From positions 1-39,521 of the forward strand of contig NZ_JAJJPA010000057.1 in the NCBI RefSeq assembly GCF_020907985.1: a stretch of 39,521 nucleotides of DNA. The letters run 5' to 3'. Origin of the DNA: Kitasatospora humi. Its GTDB lineage: Bacteria; Actinomycetota; Actinomycetes; Streptomycetales; Streptomycetaceae. The translations under genes were made by a program, and so were the position numbers. Shown here piece after piece: positions 16,864 through 25,042 of this stretch. A model generated the notes under the pieces. It was given only the letters and a program-made list of their open reading frames with translations, had not been told where the DNA came from and searched no databases. How positions within the stretch are numbered: position 1 is the stretch's first letter; the number at the start of each line of letters is the position of its first letter.

Positions 16864-16969
16864 AACCGCCCCCCGAAGGTGATCCGCCGACCCTTTTTCC
16901 CAGACTAGGCGCTACCGGACGACACTGCCTGAATAATGGTCGGAACCGTAGGACTTGGGGGGAGCGGAC
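16864..16969. promoter_or_regulatory. Divergent promoter region of the ATPase and kinase modules
   Basis: 106 nt separating the two divergent starts. It is visibly more A/T-containing than its surroundings and must contain both promoters if each gene has one. No classical -35/-10 pair or palindromic operator stands out, so this is a placement inference only. Confidence 0.4.
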
Positions 16970-18817
16970 ATGGGCTGGGACGGGTTCACCGACGACTCGC
17001 CGGAAGCTCGCGAAGGCGACCTGCACAGTCAAATCCTCTCCCTACGCCGGGAAGTGGCACTGCTGCGCGCGGCAGGGGACGACCGTGGCAGTGGTCTCGA
17101 AGCCCAACTCGGCCAAGCGCGGATGGAGATCAGCCGGCTGGAGCAGTGTCTGTCAGCGGTCTCCGCAACCCTCGCGCAGACTCACCAGGCACTGGACAAG
17201 GTCACCACGACGACCGATGCCACGCACGACGCGCTCAACTCGTTCGTAGAGCGGTACGGCCGGGACCAGATCGTCGTGAACGCCCAGGCCGAGCTGTCCC
17301 GGCTCACCACCGAGTGGAACGCCCGGTTCGCCCAGCGGCGGCACGTCCGCACGCTTGCTCGCGGGCTGGTGCACGGGCTGATCGAGGACGCCTTGTCACG
17401 GGGGATGGTGGACCAGGAGATCCTCCAGGCGTACAGCCAGGAACGGCTAATCATGGAACCGTCCTTCTGGCTCGCACCGGCCGTCGTGGCGGTGGCTGCA
17501 CGCCACAGCGGGGACAAGGCCCGCGAGAGCCGGGCCCGCAGCCACGCGCTCACCCTCGACAGGCCAAAGGCGACCCTCTTCTTCGCCCTCACCAGTTCGC
17601 GCCAGAAACGGCAGAGCGAGGCCGCCCTGTGGATGGACCAGTACCTGGCCGGGCTCGACCCGTCCGACCTGGGACAGGAGTTTTCGGTGGTTCTCGACGC
17701 GGTCGCCGGCGCCGAACTGGGTTTCGAGGCCCTCACCTACGCCCAGCAGGCCATGACGCGCTGGGACCGCGAGGCCAATGCTCACCTGTCCTTGCTGCCC
17801 AGGCAGGACGACGGCGCATCGCATCTCGTCCGCTGGCAGCCGTGGATGTTCGAGTCGGGCATGCAGGATTCGGGCCGGTTCAACGCGCTGGCCGAACTCT
17901 GCCCGCGCCAGTGGCCGATGATGCTTGAGGGCTGGCAGATGGCAACCGGAGTGGAGGGAACGATCGACTACCTCCAGGACACGTATTCGACGATTCCGGC
18001 CATGCGCACACCGGGCAGTCGCACCGACATCGCATTCAATCATCTCATCGGTCAACAGGACGATGACGAAAGGGATATGAACGAGCAGATGGAGCGATTG
18101 CGATCGATCATCGACCACGGCGGCCAGGAGCCGGAACCAAGGCTGAAGAGCCTCATCGCCTTCTCTCCCACCGAGCGCGCCAAGGACTTCCAGCGAGTTC
18201 TCCAGGAAGCCATCTTCAAGCCAGAATCTGTTGAACTCGGCTATCCAGCCAGGCTACTGAGCCTCCATTGCACCTGGCAGAGCCTGCGTTCCGCAGTTCT
18301 CGCCGCCGCCGAGCAGTCCGCCGCGGCGCTCCCCTCCGCCTTGACCATCACTGTGGACGGCTGGAGCTGTTCCTTGCCCGCCGATCCGCCTCCACCTGAA
18401 ACCATCAGGCATCTGCTCTCCGACTATCGGAAGCACCTGGAGAAGTCCACTGACGACGCAGTCAGTTCCGTCAATCCGGTCTGGCCACGCATCTTCTCCT
18501 TCGCCGCGGCGGCTGCGGTCGTCGGCGGGTTCGCACTGTTCCTCGGCGGCGCCGGTGCGGCACTGGCGACCGCCGTGTCCGTGGGCCTGATCTGCGCCGC
18601 CGCCTGGGACACGCTCCGGGTCCCCTGGCATCGGCAGCGACTTCGGGACGACGCCAGTCGGCGCCAGATCGCCGGCAGCACCCAGCTGACCAGAGCGTTC
18701 GCCCAACACTCCCGCATGATGCGGGAGTGGCGCGAGTGCCTCAGCGCCATCGAGCGGCTGGGCGCCTGGTCCCCGGCCATCCCCGCACAGCAACCAGACC
18801 CCAAGGATCGACCGTGA
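16970..18817 (+). CDS. Coiled-coil protein with C-terminal membrane hairpin, 615 aa
   Basis: Unrecognised family. ATG 16970 has GGAG 5 nt upstream. Residues 15-85 form a long Glu/Arg/Gln-rich coiled coil (SQILSLRREVALLR; ARMEISRLEQCLSAVSATL). The centre is a soluble helical domain of about 400 residues containing several Trp and the segment LFFALTSSRQKRQSEAALW. Two adjacent hydrophobic stretches at about residues 508-545 (FSFAAAAAVVGGFALFLG and GAALATAVSVGLICAAAW) form a membrane hairpin, leaving a short basic cytoplasmic tail. Its stop overlaps the kinase start (GTGA), so both are made together. The layout suggests a membrane-tethered sensor or effector that the kinase modifies; this is inference. 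Confidence 0.7.
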   Translation: MGWDGFTDDSPEAREGDLHSQILSLRREVALLRAAGDDRGSGLEAQLGQARMEISRLEQCLSAVSATLAQTHQALDKVTTTTDATHDALNSFVERYGRDQIVVNAQAELSRLTTEWNARFAQRRHVRTLARGLVHGLIEDALSRGMVDQEILQAYSQERLIMEPSFWLAPAVVAVAARHSGDKARESRARSHALTLDRPKATLFFALTSSRQKRQSEAALWMDQYLAGLDPSDLGQEFSVVLDAVAGAELGFEALTYAQQAMTRWDREANAHLSLLPRQDDGASHLVRWQPWMFESGMQDSGRFNALAELCPRQWPMMLEGWQMATGVEGTIDYLQDTYSTIPAMRTPGSRTDIAFNHLIGQQDDDERDMNEQMERLRSIIDHGGQEPEPRLKSLIAFSPTERAKDFQRVLQEAIFKPESVELGYPARLLSLHCTWQSLRSAVLAAAEQSAAALPSALTITVDGWSCSLPADPPPPETIRHLLSDYRKHLEKSTDDAVSSVNPVWPRIFSFAAAAAVVGGFALFLGGAGAALATAVSVGLICAAAWDTLRVPWHRQRLRDDASRRQIAGSTQLTRAFAQHSRMMREWRECLSAIERLGAWSPAIPAQQPDPKDRP

Positions 18818-19962
18818 ACGAAAGACTCGTCGCCGGTCGTTATCGCCTCGACCAGCGGCTCGACAGCGGCGGCATGGGAGACGTCTGGGGCGCCCACGAC
18901 ATCGGGCTCGATCGACCGGTCGCCCTCAAGTTCCTCGCGCTCGACCGCAATCGGCAGCCGCAGCACGGGGGCAGGACCACCGTGCAGATGGTGAACAGGT
19001 TCCGCCGCGAAGCGCAGGCGACGGCCCGCGTCAATAGCCGGCACGTAGTCACCGTGCACGACCAGGGCGAGGAGAATGACCAGTACTACCTGGTCATGGA
19101 GAAGATCGAGGGTTCCCCTCTGTCCACCTACATGGGGGCGGGCAACACCCTGACGCTCGAACAGACCGTGCGGTGGGGGACGCAGATCTGCGAAGGGCTG
19201 GCGGACGCGCACGAGGCGGAGGTGATCCACCGCGACGTCAAACCGGACAACATCATGATCACCGAACGCGGCGATGTGAAGCTGGTCGACTTCGGCCTCG
19301 CCCTGCTACTGGACGCGACGGTCACCCACGGCACCGGCTTGACCTGGCTGTACGCCTCGCCGGAACGGATCAACAACGAGCCCGGCGACGAGCGCAGCGA
19401 TCTGTACTCCTTCGGCTGCGTCCTGTACGAAATGCTGACCGGCCGACCACCGTTCGGAGACCGCGAGACCTCCACCATCGCCATCGCCAACATGCACGTG
19501 CACGCCCTGCCGTCACCCCCGCAGAACGTCCGCCCGGGCGTCCCAGCCGAACTGAATGACCTGGCCCTCCACCTGTTGCAGAAGGATCCGGCTCGCAGGC
19601 CTCCCGACGCGTCGACGGTTTCGCACCTCATCCAGCAGGTCAGGCACGCGGTTCCGCCGAGCGACGGGGCGGTCGTGCTCGCCGACACGCCCCACGTGAA
19701 CCCCGACTACGTGGAACAGATCCGAGAATTGGAACGCTCCATCCGCACCATGCGATTCACCCACGGCTTCACCGCTTCGGAAGTCATCGGGGCTCGGATG
19801 AAACTCGCAGAACTCACTGGAGAATCCGGCGATCGACGCGGCGCCGTCTCCCTGTACGAGCACCTCGGCCGCGACTGCCAACGTGCATTTGGACCGTACG
19901 ACACCCGGACACTGGACGCCCTCGAAGCGATGGCGCAGTGGATCGCCGCCGATCACTACTGA
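18814..19962 (+). CDS. Serine/threonine protein kinase with TPR-like tail
   Basis: 382 aa, soluble Hanks-type kinase. Glycine loop LDSGGMGDVWGAHD, ATP-binding Lys39 in VALKFLAL, catalytic HRDVKPDN with Asp141, metal-binding DFG with Asp159, and ASPER in place of APE are all present, so it should be active. Residues 295-382 carry no membrane segment or PASTA repeats; instead a helical segment (ARMKLAELTGESGDRRGAVS ... RAFGPYDTRTLDALEAMAQW) resembles a single TPR-like repeat of the kind found behind other Streptomyces kinases. The GTG start at 18814 is fixed by the 4-nt overlap with the preceding gene. The likely substrates are its operon partner or the divergent ATPase. Confidence 0.88.
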   Translation: MNERLVAGRYRLDQRLDSGGMGDVWGAHDIGLDRPVALKFLALDRNRQPQHGGRTTVQMVNRFRREAQATARVNSRHVVTVHDQGEENDQYYLVMEKIEGSPLSTYMGAGNTLTLEQTVRWGTQICEGLADAHEAEVIHRDVKPDNIMITERGDVKLVDFGLALLLDATVTHGTGLTWLYASPERINNEPGDERSDLYSFGCVLYEMLTGRPPFGDRETSTIAIANMHVHALPSPPQNVRPGVPAELNDLALHLLQKDPARRPPDASTVSHLIQQVRHAVPPSDGAVVLADTPHVNPDYVEQIRELERSIRTMRFTHGFTASEVIGARMKLAELTGESGDRRGAVSLYEHLGRDCQRAFGPYDTRTLDALEAMAQWIAADHY

Positions 19963-20028
19963 ACTTGATTGGGTGCTGTTGATGCCGTTCACCTGACAGC
20001 TGGGTGTCAGCACCGGTAGCCCTGGGGT

Positions 20029-20485
20029 ACGAGGTATGCGCAGGGCGGCGGGCTGACCGGCACTGAGAGAACTACACGGGAGCGGTTACGGCTCCCAGCT
20101 GTGGACCGTTTCGAGGTGGGCCAGAAGAACGCTGAGATTGCCGCTGCCCTGCGGATCAATGTGCGTTCGGTCGAGCGGTGGCGTCAGGCTTGGCGCGAGA
20201 GCGGCAAGGCTGGAGCCCTGCCGAAGGGGTCATCGGACGCCTCGGCTCAGTGAAGTGCAGATCGTCAGGCTGGAGCGGGACTTGGAACGTGGTCCGCTGG
20301 CTCATGGCTGGGCGGACCAGCGGTGGACGCTGGCACGGATCAAGACCATGATCAGCCGACTCCTCCATGTCTCCTACGCGGTCGAGGGCACCTGGCGCTT
20401 GCTGAAACGGCACAGCTGGAACTGGCCGCAGCCCACTCGGCGGGCGATCGAGCTAGACGACGACGCCGTCGAGGTGCGGAAGAAG
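20029..20485 (+). pseudogene. Decayed IS630-family transposase
   Basis: The first frame reads RYAQGGGLTGTERTTRERLR, then AEIAAALRINVRSVERWRQA (helix-turn-helix) up to ALPKG, ending at TGA near 20253. The homology continues in another frame from about 20236 as RLSEVQIVRLERDLERGP, AHGWADQRWTLARIKTMI and RRAIELDDDAV, then stops. So there is at least one frameshift, the expected start codon reads ACG, and the whole DDE catalytic domain is missing. It lies just inside the right island border. Confidence 0.75.
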
Positions 20486-20697
20486 GCTGGCACGTCCTCA
20501 CGATCGCAGGACAGCCGACAGGAGCGACCCATTTCCGCGGGTCTCAGGGAACGGTGGAAGCCGCCGAGACCGCCGAACAACGCGAAGGTGCTCTCGCCCA
20601 ACGCCGCACCCAGGCCGAGCAGCTGGGAGCCCGGGCTGCTGCCGGCCACTGAGCACCAGAGCAGGCCGTCAGGGCACATCTGGGGCACATGAGAGCC

Positions 20698-20759
20698 AAA
20701 AGTGCCGCTAACCAGTGCGAACTGCTGAAGGTAGTTTTGCCTAGTCAGCGGCACTTTTT
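20698..20759 (+). terminator. Rho-independent-type terminator near right border
   Basis: Outer arms AAAAGTGCCGCT (20698-20709) and AGCGGCACTTTTT (20747-20759) pair fully, and the structure ends in a run of five T, unusual for this genome. It lies 42 nt before the right repeat copy and would stop transcripts leaving the island. Confidence 0.65.
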
Positions 20760-20801
20760 CGAGAAAACCCCAGGTCACGGGCTTGTGGGGACCAATAGCT
20801 C

Positions 20802-20869
20802 CACGAGTGGCAGGACTTCGCCAACCGACTGCACGACGCCGGGCACCAGCTGTACTGCCTGGTGTGGCC
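20802..20869 (+). repeat. Right copy of island-flanking direct repeat (putative attR)
   Basis: Matches 7863-7930 with one mismatch. In the matching frame it still encodes HEWQDFANRLHDAGHQLYC plus LVWP and ends in TGA at 20871-20873, but no coding sequence precedes it, so it is an orphan 3' end. It may be the 3' end of the pre-insertion gene. The sequence just past both stops keeps partial similarity. Confidence 0.8.
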
Positions 20870-21090
20870 CTGAGACGCGCCGACGAGCGCTCCTGACGGT
20901 CACCCCGCTCTCCGGGCGCGAGGACCTGGGCGACCGCCTCCGGGCTGCCGGGGCCCCTGAGGGGACGTCAACCGGGAAGCGTCCGGCCGCCTGCGGGCGA
21001 TCGGTAGTTGAACGCGTTCAAATCAGCGTCTAGAGTCCCCCCGGCGCCTCTCTGACCGAGGGTCGCCGTTCGTCGGCGGTTGGGGGAACC

Positions 21091-22134
21091 GTGCGTGGTC
21101 GCGCTGGGCGCCCTGACACCGGGGGCGATCCGCACCGTCCTGACGTTCGCCACCTGGTGGGGACTCTGCTGCTGGTGTGGTGTGCCGGGCTGGCATCCGC
21201 GCTGGGCATCGGCGCCGTGCGGGGAACGGCGTCGAACATCCTCGTGGGCGGCGGGGGGATCGCCGGCCTTCTGCTCCTGGTCGTGCTCGGCTTCGGGTGC
21301 GCGCTGCAGGTGGTCGCCGTCGTCGTGATGCGCGCCCTGGTGCTGCGCCACCGCGGGACGCGCAAGGGCGCCGGCCTCGCCCCGGTGGGGGTATTCGCAC
21401 TGGGCGCGGCCGGCATGGTCGCGCTGAACCTGGTCCTGGTCTCGGGCCCCTACCTGCTGCTGCCCTTCGGCCCGGTCTCGATCGCGCTGCTGTGCCTGCC
21501 CTACCCGTTGGCCTTCGCCCTCGTCGAGGTGCGAGGCCGCGCGGCGGCCGCCCGGATCGCCGCGGCGGCGCTGGCACTGGCAGCGGGTGCGCCGACCCTG
21601 CACGCCGTGCAGGAACGGCTGGCTGCCCGCGCCTGGCTGAGCGAGCACGCCGGGCTGGACCACGCGCTCGTCCAGGCGGTCGACTGGCCGGGCGGCGAGC
21701 AGGGCCCCTTCACCGTGGGCCCCTACGGCGTCCGCACCACCGTCTTCTTCCAGGACTCCGACATCGACGGCGGCGACGACGGCGTCGTCACCGTCGCCCC
21801 GGCCACCACCGATCCCTGCGCCCTGCCGGCGACCATCGCGGCCTACGACACCACACCCGAACGCGATGAGGAGCCCGTCGACGGCGGCACGAACCGGCCT
21901 GTCACCTCCTGTGCCCGAGACGGTGCGGATGCCTGGAAGCTGTCCGGCAACGGTCTCGCCGGCTACGCCCTGCGCCGCAACGGCGTTCTCGTCATCGTCT
22001 GCGTCGACTCCGACCACCGCACCGACGACGACCTGCCCGCCATCGCCCGTAGTCTCCATCCCTTGAACGCCCATCAGCTCTGGCCCCACCTCTCGCTCGG
22101 CTGGGCCGCCGCCGCCACCTGGTTCGCCATGTGA
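21091..22134 (+). CDS. Hypothetical membrane protein, 347 aa
   Basis: Not recognised. GTG 21091 follows GGGGGAA closely. Four hydrophobic segments lie at about residues 22-180 (LVGTLLLVWCAGLASALGIG; IAGLLLLVVLGFGCALQVVA; APVGVFALGAAGMVALNLVL; IAAAALALAAGAPTLHAV). The soluble C-terminal 165 residues contain two Cys (DPCALPATIA; TSCARDGADAWKL) and a third in VIVCVDSD, with many Asp residues, and are probably extracytoplasmic. The gene ends 8 nt from the convergent GNAT gene. It is the first intact gene to the right of the island. An anti-sigma or sensor role cannot be supported. Confidence 0.65.
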   Translation: MRGRAGRPDTGGDPHRPDVRHLVGTLLLVWCAGLASALGIGAVRGTASNILVGGGGIAGLLLLVVLGFGCALQVVAVVVMRALVLRHRGTRKGAGLAPVGVFALGAAGMVALNLVLVSGPYLLLPFGPVSIALLCLPYPLAFALVEVRGRAAAARIAAAALALAAGAPTLHAVQERLAARAWLSEHAGLDHALVQAVDWPGGEQGPFTVGPYGVRTTVFFQDSDIDGGDDGVVTVAPATTDPCALPATIAAYDTTPERDEEPVDGGTNRPVTSCARDGADAWKLSGNGLAGYALRRNGVLVIVCVDSDHRTDDDLPAIARSLHPLNAHQLWPHLSLGWAAAATWFAM

Positions 22135-22142
22135 GGACGGGA

Positions 22143-22631
22143 TCAGCCCCGGTCCAGGGCGTGGACGGTGATCGGGCGGCCCGCCAGGGTGTCCTCGCGC
22201 AGGACGGTGAAGCCGAGCCGGGTGGCGACGGTGGTGGAGGCGGTGTTGCCGTGGTGGATCATGGCGGTGATGCGCGGGAGGGCGAGGGTGGTGAAGCCCC
22301 AGTCGACGACGGCGCGGGCGGCCTCGACGGCGTAGCCGCGGCCCCAGTGGGCGCGGGCGAAGGTCCAGCCGGCCTCGACCTCGTCGAACTGCGGCCAGTG
22401 GTTGAGGCCGCTGCGGCCGATCAGCTCGCCGGTGTCGGCCAGTTCGACGGCGCACAGGCCGTGGCCGCGGGTCTGCCACTGCTCCTCGATGGCGGTGAGC
22501 CGGGCGGTGGCCTGCTCACGGGTGTAGGCGCCGACGAACCGGTTGACTTCGGGGTCGCTGTGCAGCTCCACCCACCAGTCGGTGTCGGCGAGCGTGAGGG
22601 GGCGCAACCGCAGGCGTGCTGTAGTGATCAC
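22143..22631 (-). CDS. GNAT-family N-acetyltransferase
   Basis: 162-aa acetyltransferase of the RimJ/RimL-like group, using acetyl-CoA. The opening TTARLRLRPLTLADTDWWVE is typical. The acetyl-CoA pyrophosphate loop is seen in ARAHWGRGYAVEAARAVVDW, and the C-terminal motif in IHHGNTASTTVATRLGF. Substrate unknown; this subgroup includes ribosomal-protein and small-molecule acetylases. GTG 22631 is chosen because translation upstream loses similarity. It is downstream of and co-directional with the lipase gene, 41 nt after its stop in map order, yet no clear ribosome-binding site identifies an operon. Confidence 0.85.
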   Translation of the reverse strand: MITTARLRLRPLTLADTDWWVELHSDPEVNRFVGAYTREQATARLTAIEEQWQTRGHGLCAVELADTGELIGRSGLNHWPQFDEVEAGWTFARAHWGRGYAVEAARAVVDWGFTTLALPRITAMIHHGNTASTTVATRLGFTVLREDTLAGRPITVHALDRG

Positions 22632-22672
22632 CGGCCCACGGTAGCGCCCCCCGTCAGCAGGGTGACGCGGGC

Positions 22673-24331
22673 TCAGCCCAGGGAGGTGATGCCGAGCTTG
22701 GTCAGTTGCCACTGCTGGGCGGCCGAGCCGTTGTCGGCGGCCAGTTCGACGATCGGGTTGCCCTGGGCGTCGTGGTCGCCGCTCAGGGTGGCCACCTTGG
22801 TCTGGTCCTGGGAGTCGGCCAGCTTGTAGGTGCCGTTGCCGGCGGGCTCGACCAGCCAGTGCTGGTTGGCGCCGCCGTTGCAGCTCCACTGCTCCAGCCG
22901 GGTGCCGGGCGCGGTGGCGGCACCGGTGGCGTCCAGGCACATGCTCCGGTTGCCGCTGAAGTCCAACTCGTAGGCGCCGCCCGACTTGGCCTCCAGCACG
23001 AAGGACTGGTTGAGGCCGCCGTCGGCCGGGTAGTCGATGGCGAGCCGGCCGTTGGTGCTGTCGCCGTAGGTGCCTCCGCCGGACAGGTCGAGCACCTGGC
23101 CGCCGGCCGCGTTGGTGAGCTGGTACCAGGCGCCGCCCTGCGGCTGGTCGCCGAACGGCTGACCGGGCGTCAGCGGCAGTGCCGTGGTGCCGTCGCCCTG
23201 GTCGAGCGTGCAGTAGGCCTCCTGCTGGGCCGGCTCGTCGTAGAACTCCCCGAGGCAGTTGCCCTCGCCCCGGTAGCCGGCGACCCTCAGGTGGTAGGAC
23301 TGGCGGATCTCGTTCTCGCAGAGCGACAGGATGCCGATCGAGTAGTCGCAGCCGTTGCGGGTGTTCTCCGACAGGTCGATCACGTCGCCGTTGGTGTACT
23401 CGTAAGGGGAGCTGGTGAACTCCGCGCAGACCTCGTGCCCGTAGCTGACCCGGCGCTGGTCCAGGAAGCGCACTCCGGGCACTGCCTCGGCGGCCTGGCG
23501 CAGCCCGTCGTCGAAGGTCGGCACCACCCAGTTGTGCCCCCAGGCCATGTCCTCCGGAAAGGCGGGGCAGCCCTGGGCCAGCTTGGTGGCGGGGTCGTTG
23601 CTGCGGATGTCCGGGGTGATCGGGGTGAAGTACGACTGGTAGACCAGCTGGTAGGAGCCGTCGGCGTAGCCGGCCGCCCGCATGGTGTTGCGGATGTCGG
23701 TGATCGCGGCGGTCACCTTGGGGATCACCTTGGCGACCCGCTGGCTGATCGCGGCGCTGCCGATGGTGTCCCGGCAGCCCTGGGACTGCGGGATCGGGAA
23801 GTACTGGCCGAGGCAGCCCTCCATGATGCCGGTGAAGTCCAGGTCGTCGTTGGCGCCGATCGTGATGACGACCATCTTGACGTCGTACTGGGCTGCGGTC
23901 TTGGCGAGTTGGACGTCCTGCTTGGGCTCGCCGAAGTCGCCGAAGCCGCCGCCGGTGATCGCCGCCAGCGTCGGGTCGCTGACCAGGTCGCCGGTCTGGG
24001 CGCCGGAGCAGGCCAGGTCGACGGCGGTGACGCCGGACAGTCCGGTGTCGAAGATCTCCGACTGCGGGTGCCGGTGGCAGTAGTCGGTAGGACCGTCGGT
24101 GCCGGCGAAGTAGCCGTCGCTGGTGTCGGTTCCGGCGCCCTCGCCGGATATCGCGCTGTCGCCGAGCGCCACGATGGCCGGTGCCAGGCCGGCCCGGGGC
24201 GCCGCGGCCTTGACCGCCGGCGCGGCGGCCCGGGCGGCGGGGGTGCCGACGGCCAGGCCGCCGAGTGCGGCGACCAGGCCCGCCACGGCGAGCGCGGCGG
24301 TGGGTGCTCGGTGTTTGACTCTGCTGATCAC
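22673..24331 (-). CDS. Secreted SGNH/GDSL hydrolase with ricin-type lectin domain
   Basis: 552-aa exported esterase or lipase. Signal peptide: residues 1-36, basic start then a long hydrophobic core ending near ARAAA. The SGNH domain has block I IVALGDSAISGEG with nucleophile Ser59, block III VVITIGANDD, and the late His in RQSYHLRVAGY. Residues of about 410-545 form a ricin-B/CBM13 domain with Q-x-W-like repeats (QSFVLEAK, NQHWLVEP, AQQWQLTKLG) that binds sugars. It therefore probably deacylates or hydrolyses substrates on a polysaccharide outside the cell. GTG 24331 has GAGGAG 6 nt upstream. Many Cys pairs imply disulfides. Confidence 0.9.
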   Translation of the reverse strand: MISRVKHRAPTAALAVAGLVAALGGLAVGTPAARAAAPAVKAAAPRAGLAPAIVALGDSAISGEGAGTDTSDGYFAGTDGPTDYCHRHPQSEIFDTGLSGVTAVDLACSGAQTGDLVSDPTLAAITGGGFGDFGEPKQDVQLAKTAAQYDVKMVVITIGANDDLDFTGIMEGCLGQYFPIPQSQGCRDTIGSAAISQRVAKVIPKVTAAITDIRNTMRAAGYADGSYQLVYQSYFTPITPDIRSNDPATKLAQGCPAFPEDMAWGHNWVVPTFDDGLRQAAEAVPGVRFLDQRRVSYGHEVCAEFTSSPYEYTNGDVIDLSENTRNGCDYSIGILSLCENEIRQSYHLRVAGYRGEGNCLGEFYDEPAQQEAYCTLDQGDGTTALPLTPGQPFGDQPQGGAWYQLTNAAGGQVLDLSGGGTYGDSTNGRLAIDYPADGGLNQSFVLEAKSGGAYELDFSGNRSMCLDATGAATAPGTRLEQWSCNGGANQHWLVEPAGNGTYKLADSQDQTKVATLSGDHDAQGNPIVELAADNGSAAQQWQLTKLGITSLG

Positions 24332-24525
24332 GCAGGACTCCTCAGAGGGGGGTTTGGAGTGGTGCGAGTGAGCGGAGTCACATGGTAGGTACTGACAAGT
24401 AACTCAACAAGGCTTGGTGCAGCAGTAGTTGAGGATGGCTCAGCTATTCGCCGACGGACAGCACAAGGCCGCCGCCCGACCGCCCCAGGAGGAGGAGCGG
24501 TGGACGACGGCCTGGCGCGGCCGAC

Positions 24526-24765
24526 TCACTCGTTGTTGATGCAGGTGTTGCCGAACGCCGGGTTGAGCAGGCCGATCACGTCGATGGTGTCGCCGCAGAG
24601 GTTGATCGGCACGTGGACCGGCACCTGGATCAGGTTGCCGGAGAGCACACCGGGGGAGCCCACCGCGGCACCCTCGGCACCCGCGCTGGCCATGGCGGAA
24701 CCGGCACCAGCGGCGACGATGCCGACCACGGCGGCGCCCACAGCGACAGCCTTCTTGACGCTCAT
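24526..24765 (-). CDS. chp: Short chaplin
   Basis: 79-aa precursor of a small chaplin, a hydrophobic amyloid-forming protein that coats aerial hyphae and spores. Signal peptide residues 1-26 (basic SVKK, then an Ala/Val/Gly core to AMAS). The chaplin domain follows: SAGAEGAAVGSPGVLSGN, VPVHVPINLCG, LLNPAFGNTCINNE, with the two Cys expected to form one disulfide. No LPXTG sorting signal, so it belongs to the short class. ATG 24765 has AAGGAG 6 nt upstream. A BldN-like promoter lies at 24810-24835. It is divergent from the next chaplin. Confidence 0.95.
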   Translation of the reverse strand: MSVKKAVAVGAAVVGIVAAGAGSAMASAGAEGAAVGSPGVLSGNLIQVPVHVPINLCGDTIDVIGLLNPAFGNTCINNE

Positions 24766-24809
24766 TTGATTCTCCTTGTTGCTGAGCACGATGCGTGCGT
24801 GACTTGCAA

Positions 24810-24835
24810 AACGATTGCCCGGCAAGGTGGTTGCG
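24810..24835 (-). promoter_or_regulatory. Candidate BldN promoter of the chaplin at 24526
   Basis: On the minus strand, CGCAAC (24835-24830) and CGTT (24813-24810) are separated by 16 nt. The BldN consensus as I remember it is CGTAAC-N16-CGTT, so there is one mismatch. The implied RNA start is about 40 nt upstream of the chaplin ATG. Confidence 0.45.
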
Positions 24836-24914
24836 GTAGGGCCGGGCGAGACCACCCGTTCGTACGAACCGGCGGCCGTTCGGCAGCGATCGGGTGATGT
24901 TCCGCACCGCTACC

Positions 24915-24940
24915 CGTTTCCGGGCCGCCGCATCGTCGTT
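24915..24940 (+). promoter_or_regulatory. Weak candidate BldN promoter of the chaplin at 25043
   Basis: CGTTTC (24915-24920) and CGTT (24937-24940), spacing 16 nt, two mismatches in the -35-like element. It mirrors the better motif on the other strand about 80 nt away. Support is position plus spacing only. Confidence 0.25.
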
Positions 24941-25042
24941 CTCATTCCCGAAGCGCTTTCACGTACCGCCTCGGGAAACTCTCCCGCTCGGGAAAAGAGG
25001 CCCGGGATATCCGCCCCGGGCAATCAACGGAGGAATACCCCC

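Larger units (their letters stand above)
7935..20801. mobile_element. Putative 13-kb genomic island between direct repeats
   Basis: Seen: the DNA between the two repeat copies contains accessory-type genes (Doc toxin, SUKH protein, HNH nuclease, P-loop ATPase, kinase), one IS5-type transposase and two broken transposases, while the DNA on both sides looks like ordinary chromosome. Inferred: the segment arrived by integration at the 3' end of the gene at 7356. No intact integrase or excisionase is visible, so it is either an immobilised remnant or was moved by other machinery. Confidence 0.6.
20486..21090. other. Right end of island and flank, no intact gene
   Basis: About 600 nt. From 20486 to 20697 one frame stays open with an Ala/Gln/Glu-rich helical stretch (AETAEQREGALAQRRTQ), possibly the tail of a lost gene, but I cannot assign it. 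A terminator-like hairpin is at 20698-20759 and the right repeat copy at 20802-20869. The rest, to 21090, is leader sequence for the membrane-protein gene. Confidence 0.4.

Noticed and set aside
20138..20692. Single 184-aa protein at the right island end
   Set aside because: Its middle part is the second-frame piece of a broken IS630 transposase; the beginning and end of the frame are unrelated read-through.
20689..21033. 114-codon plus-strand frame over the right repeat copy
   Set aside because: It reads the duplicated segment in a different frame from the one conserved in the gene at 7356, so it is a chance open frame.
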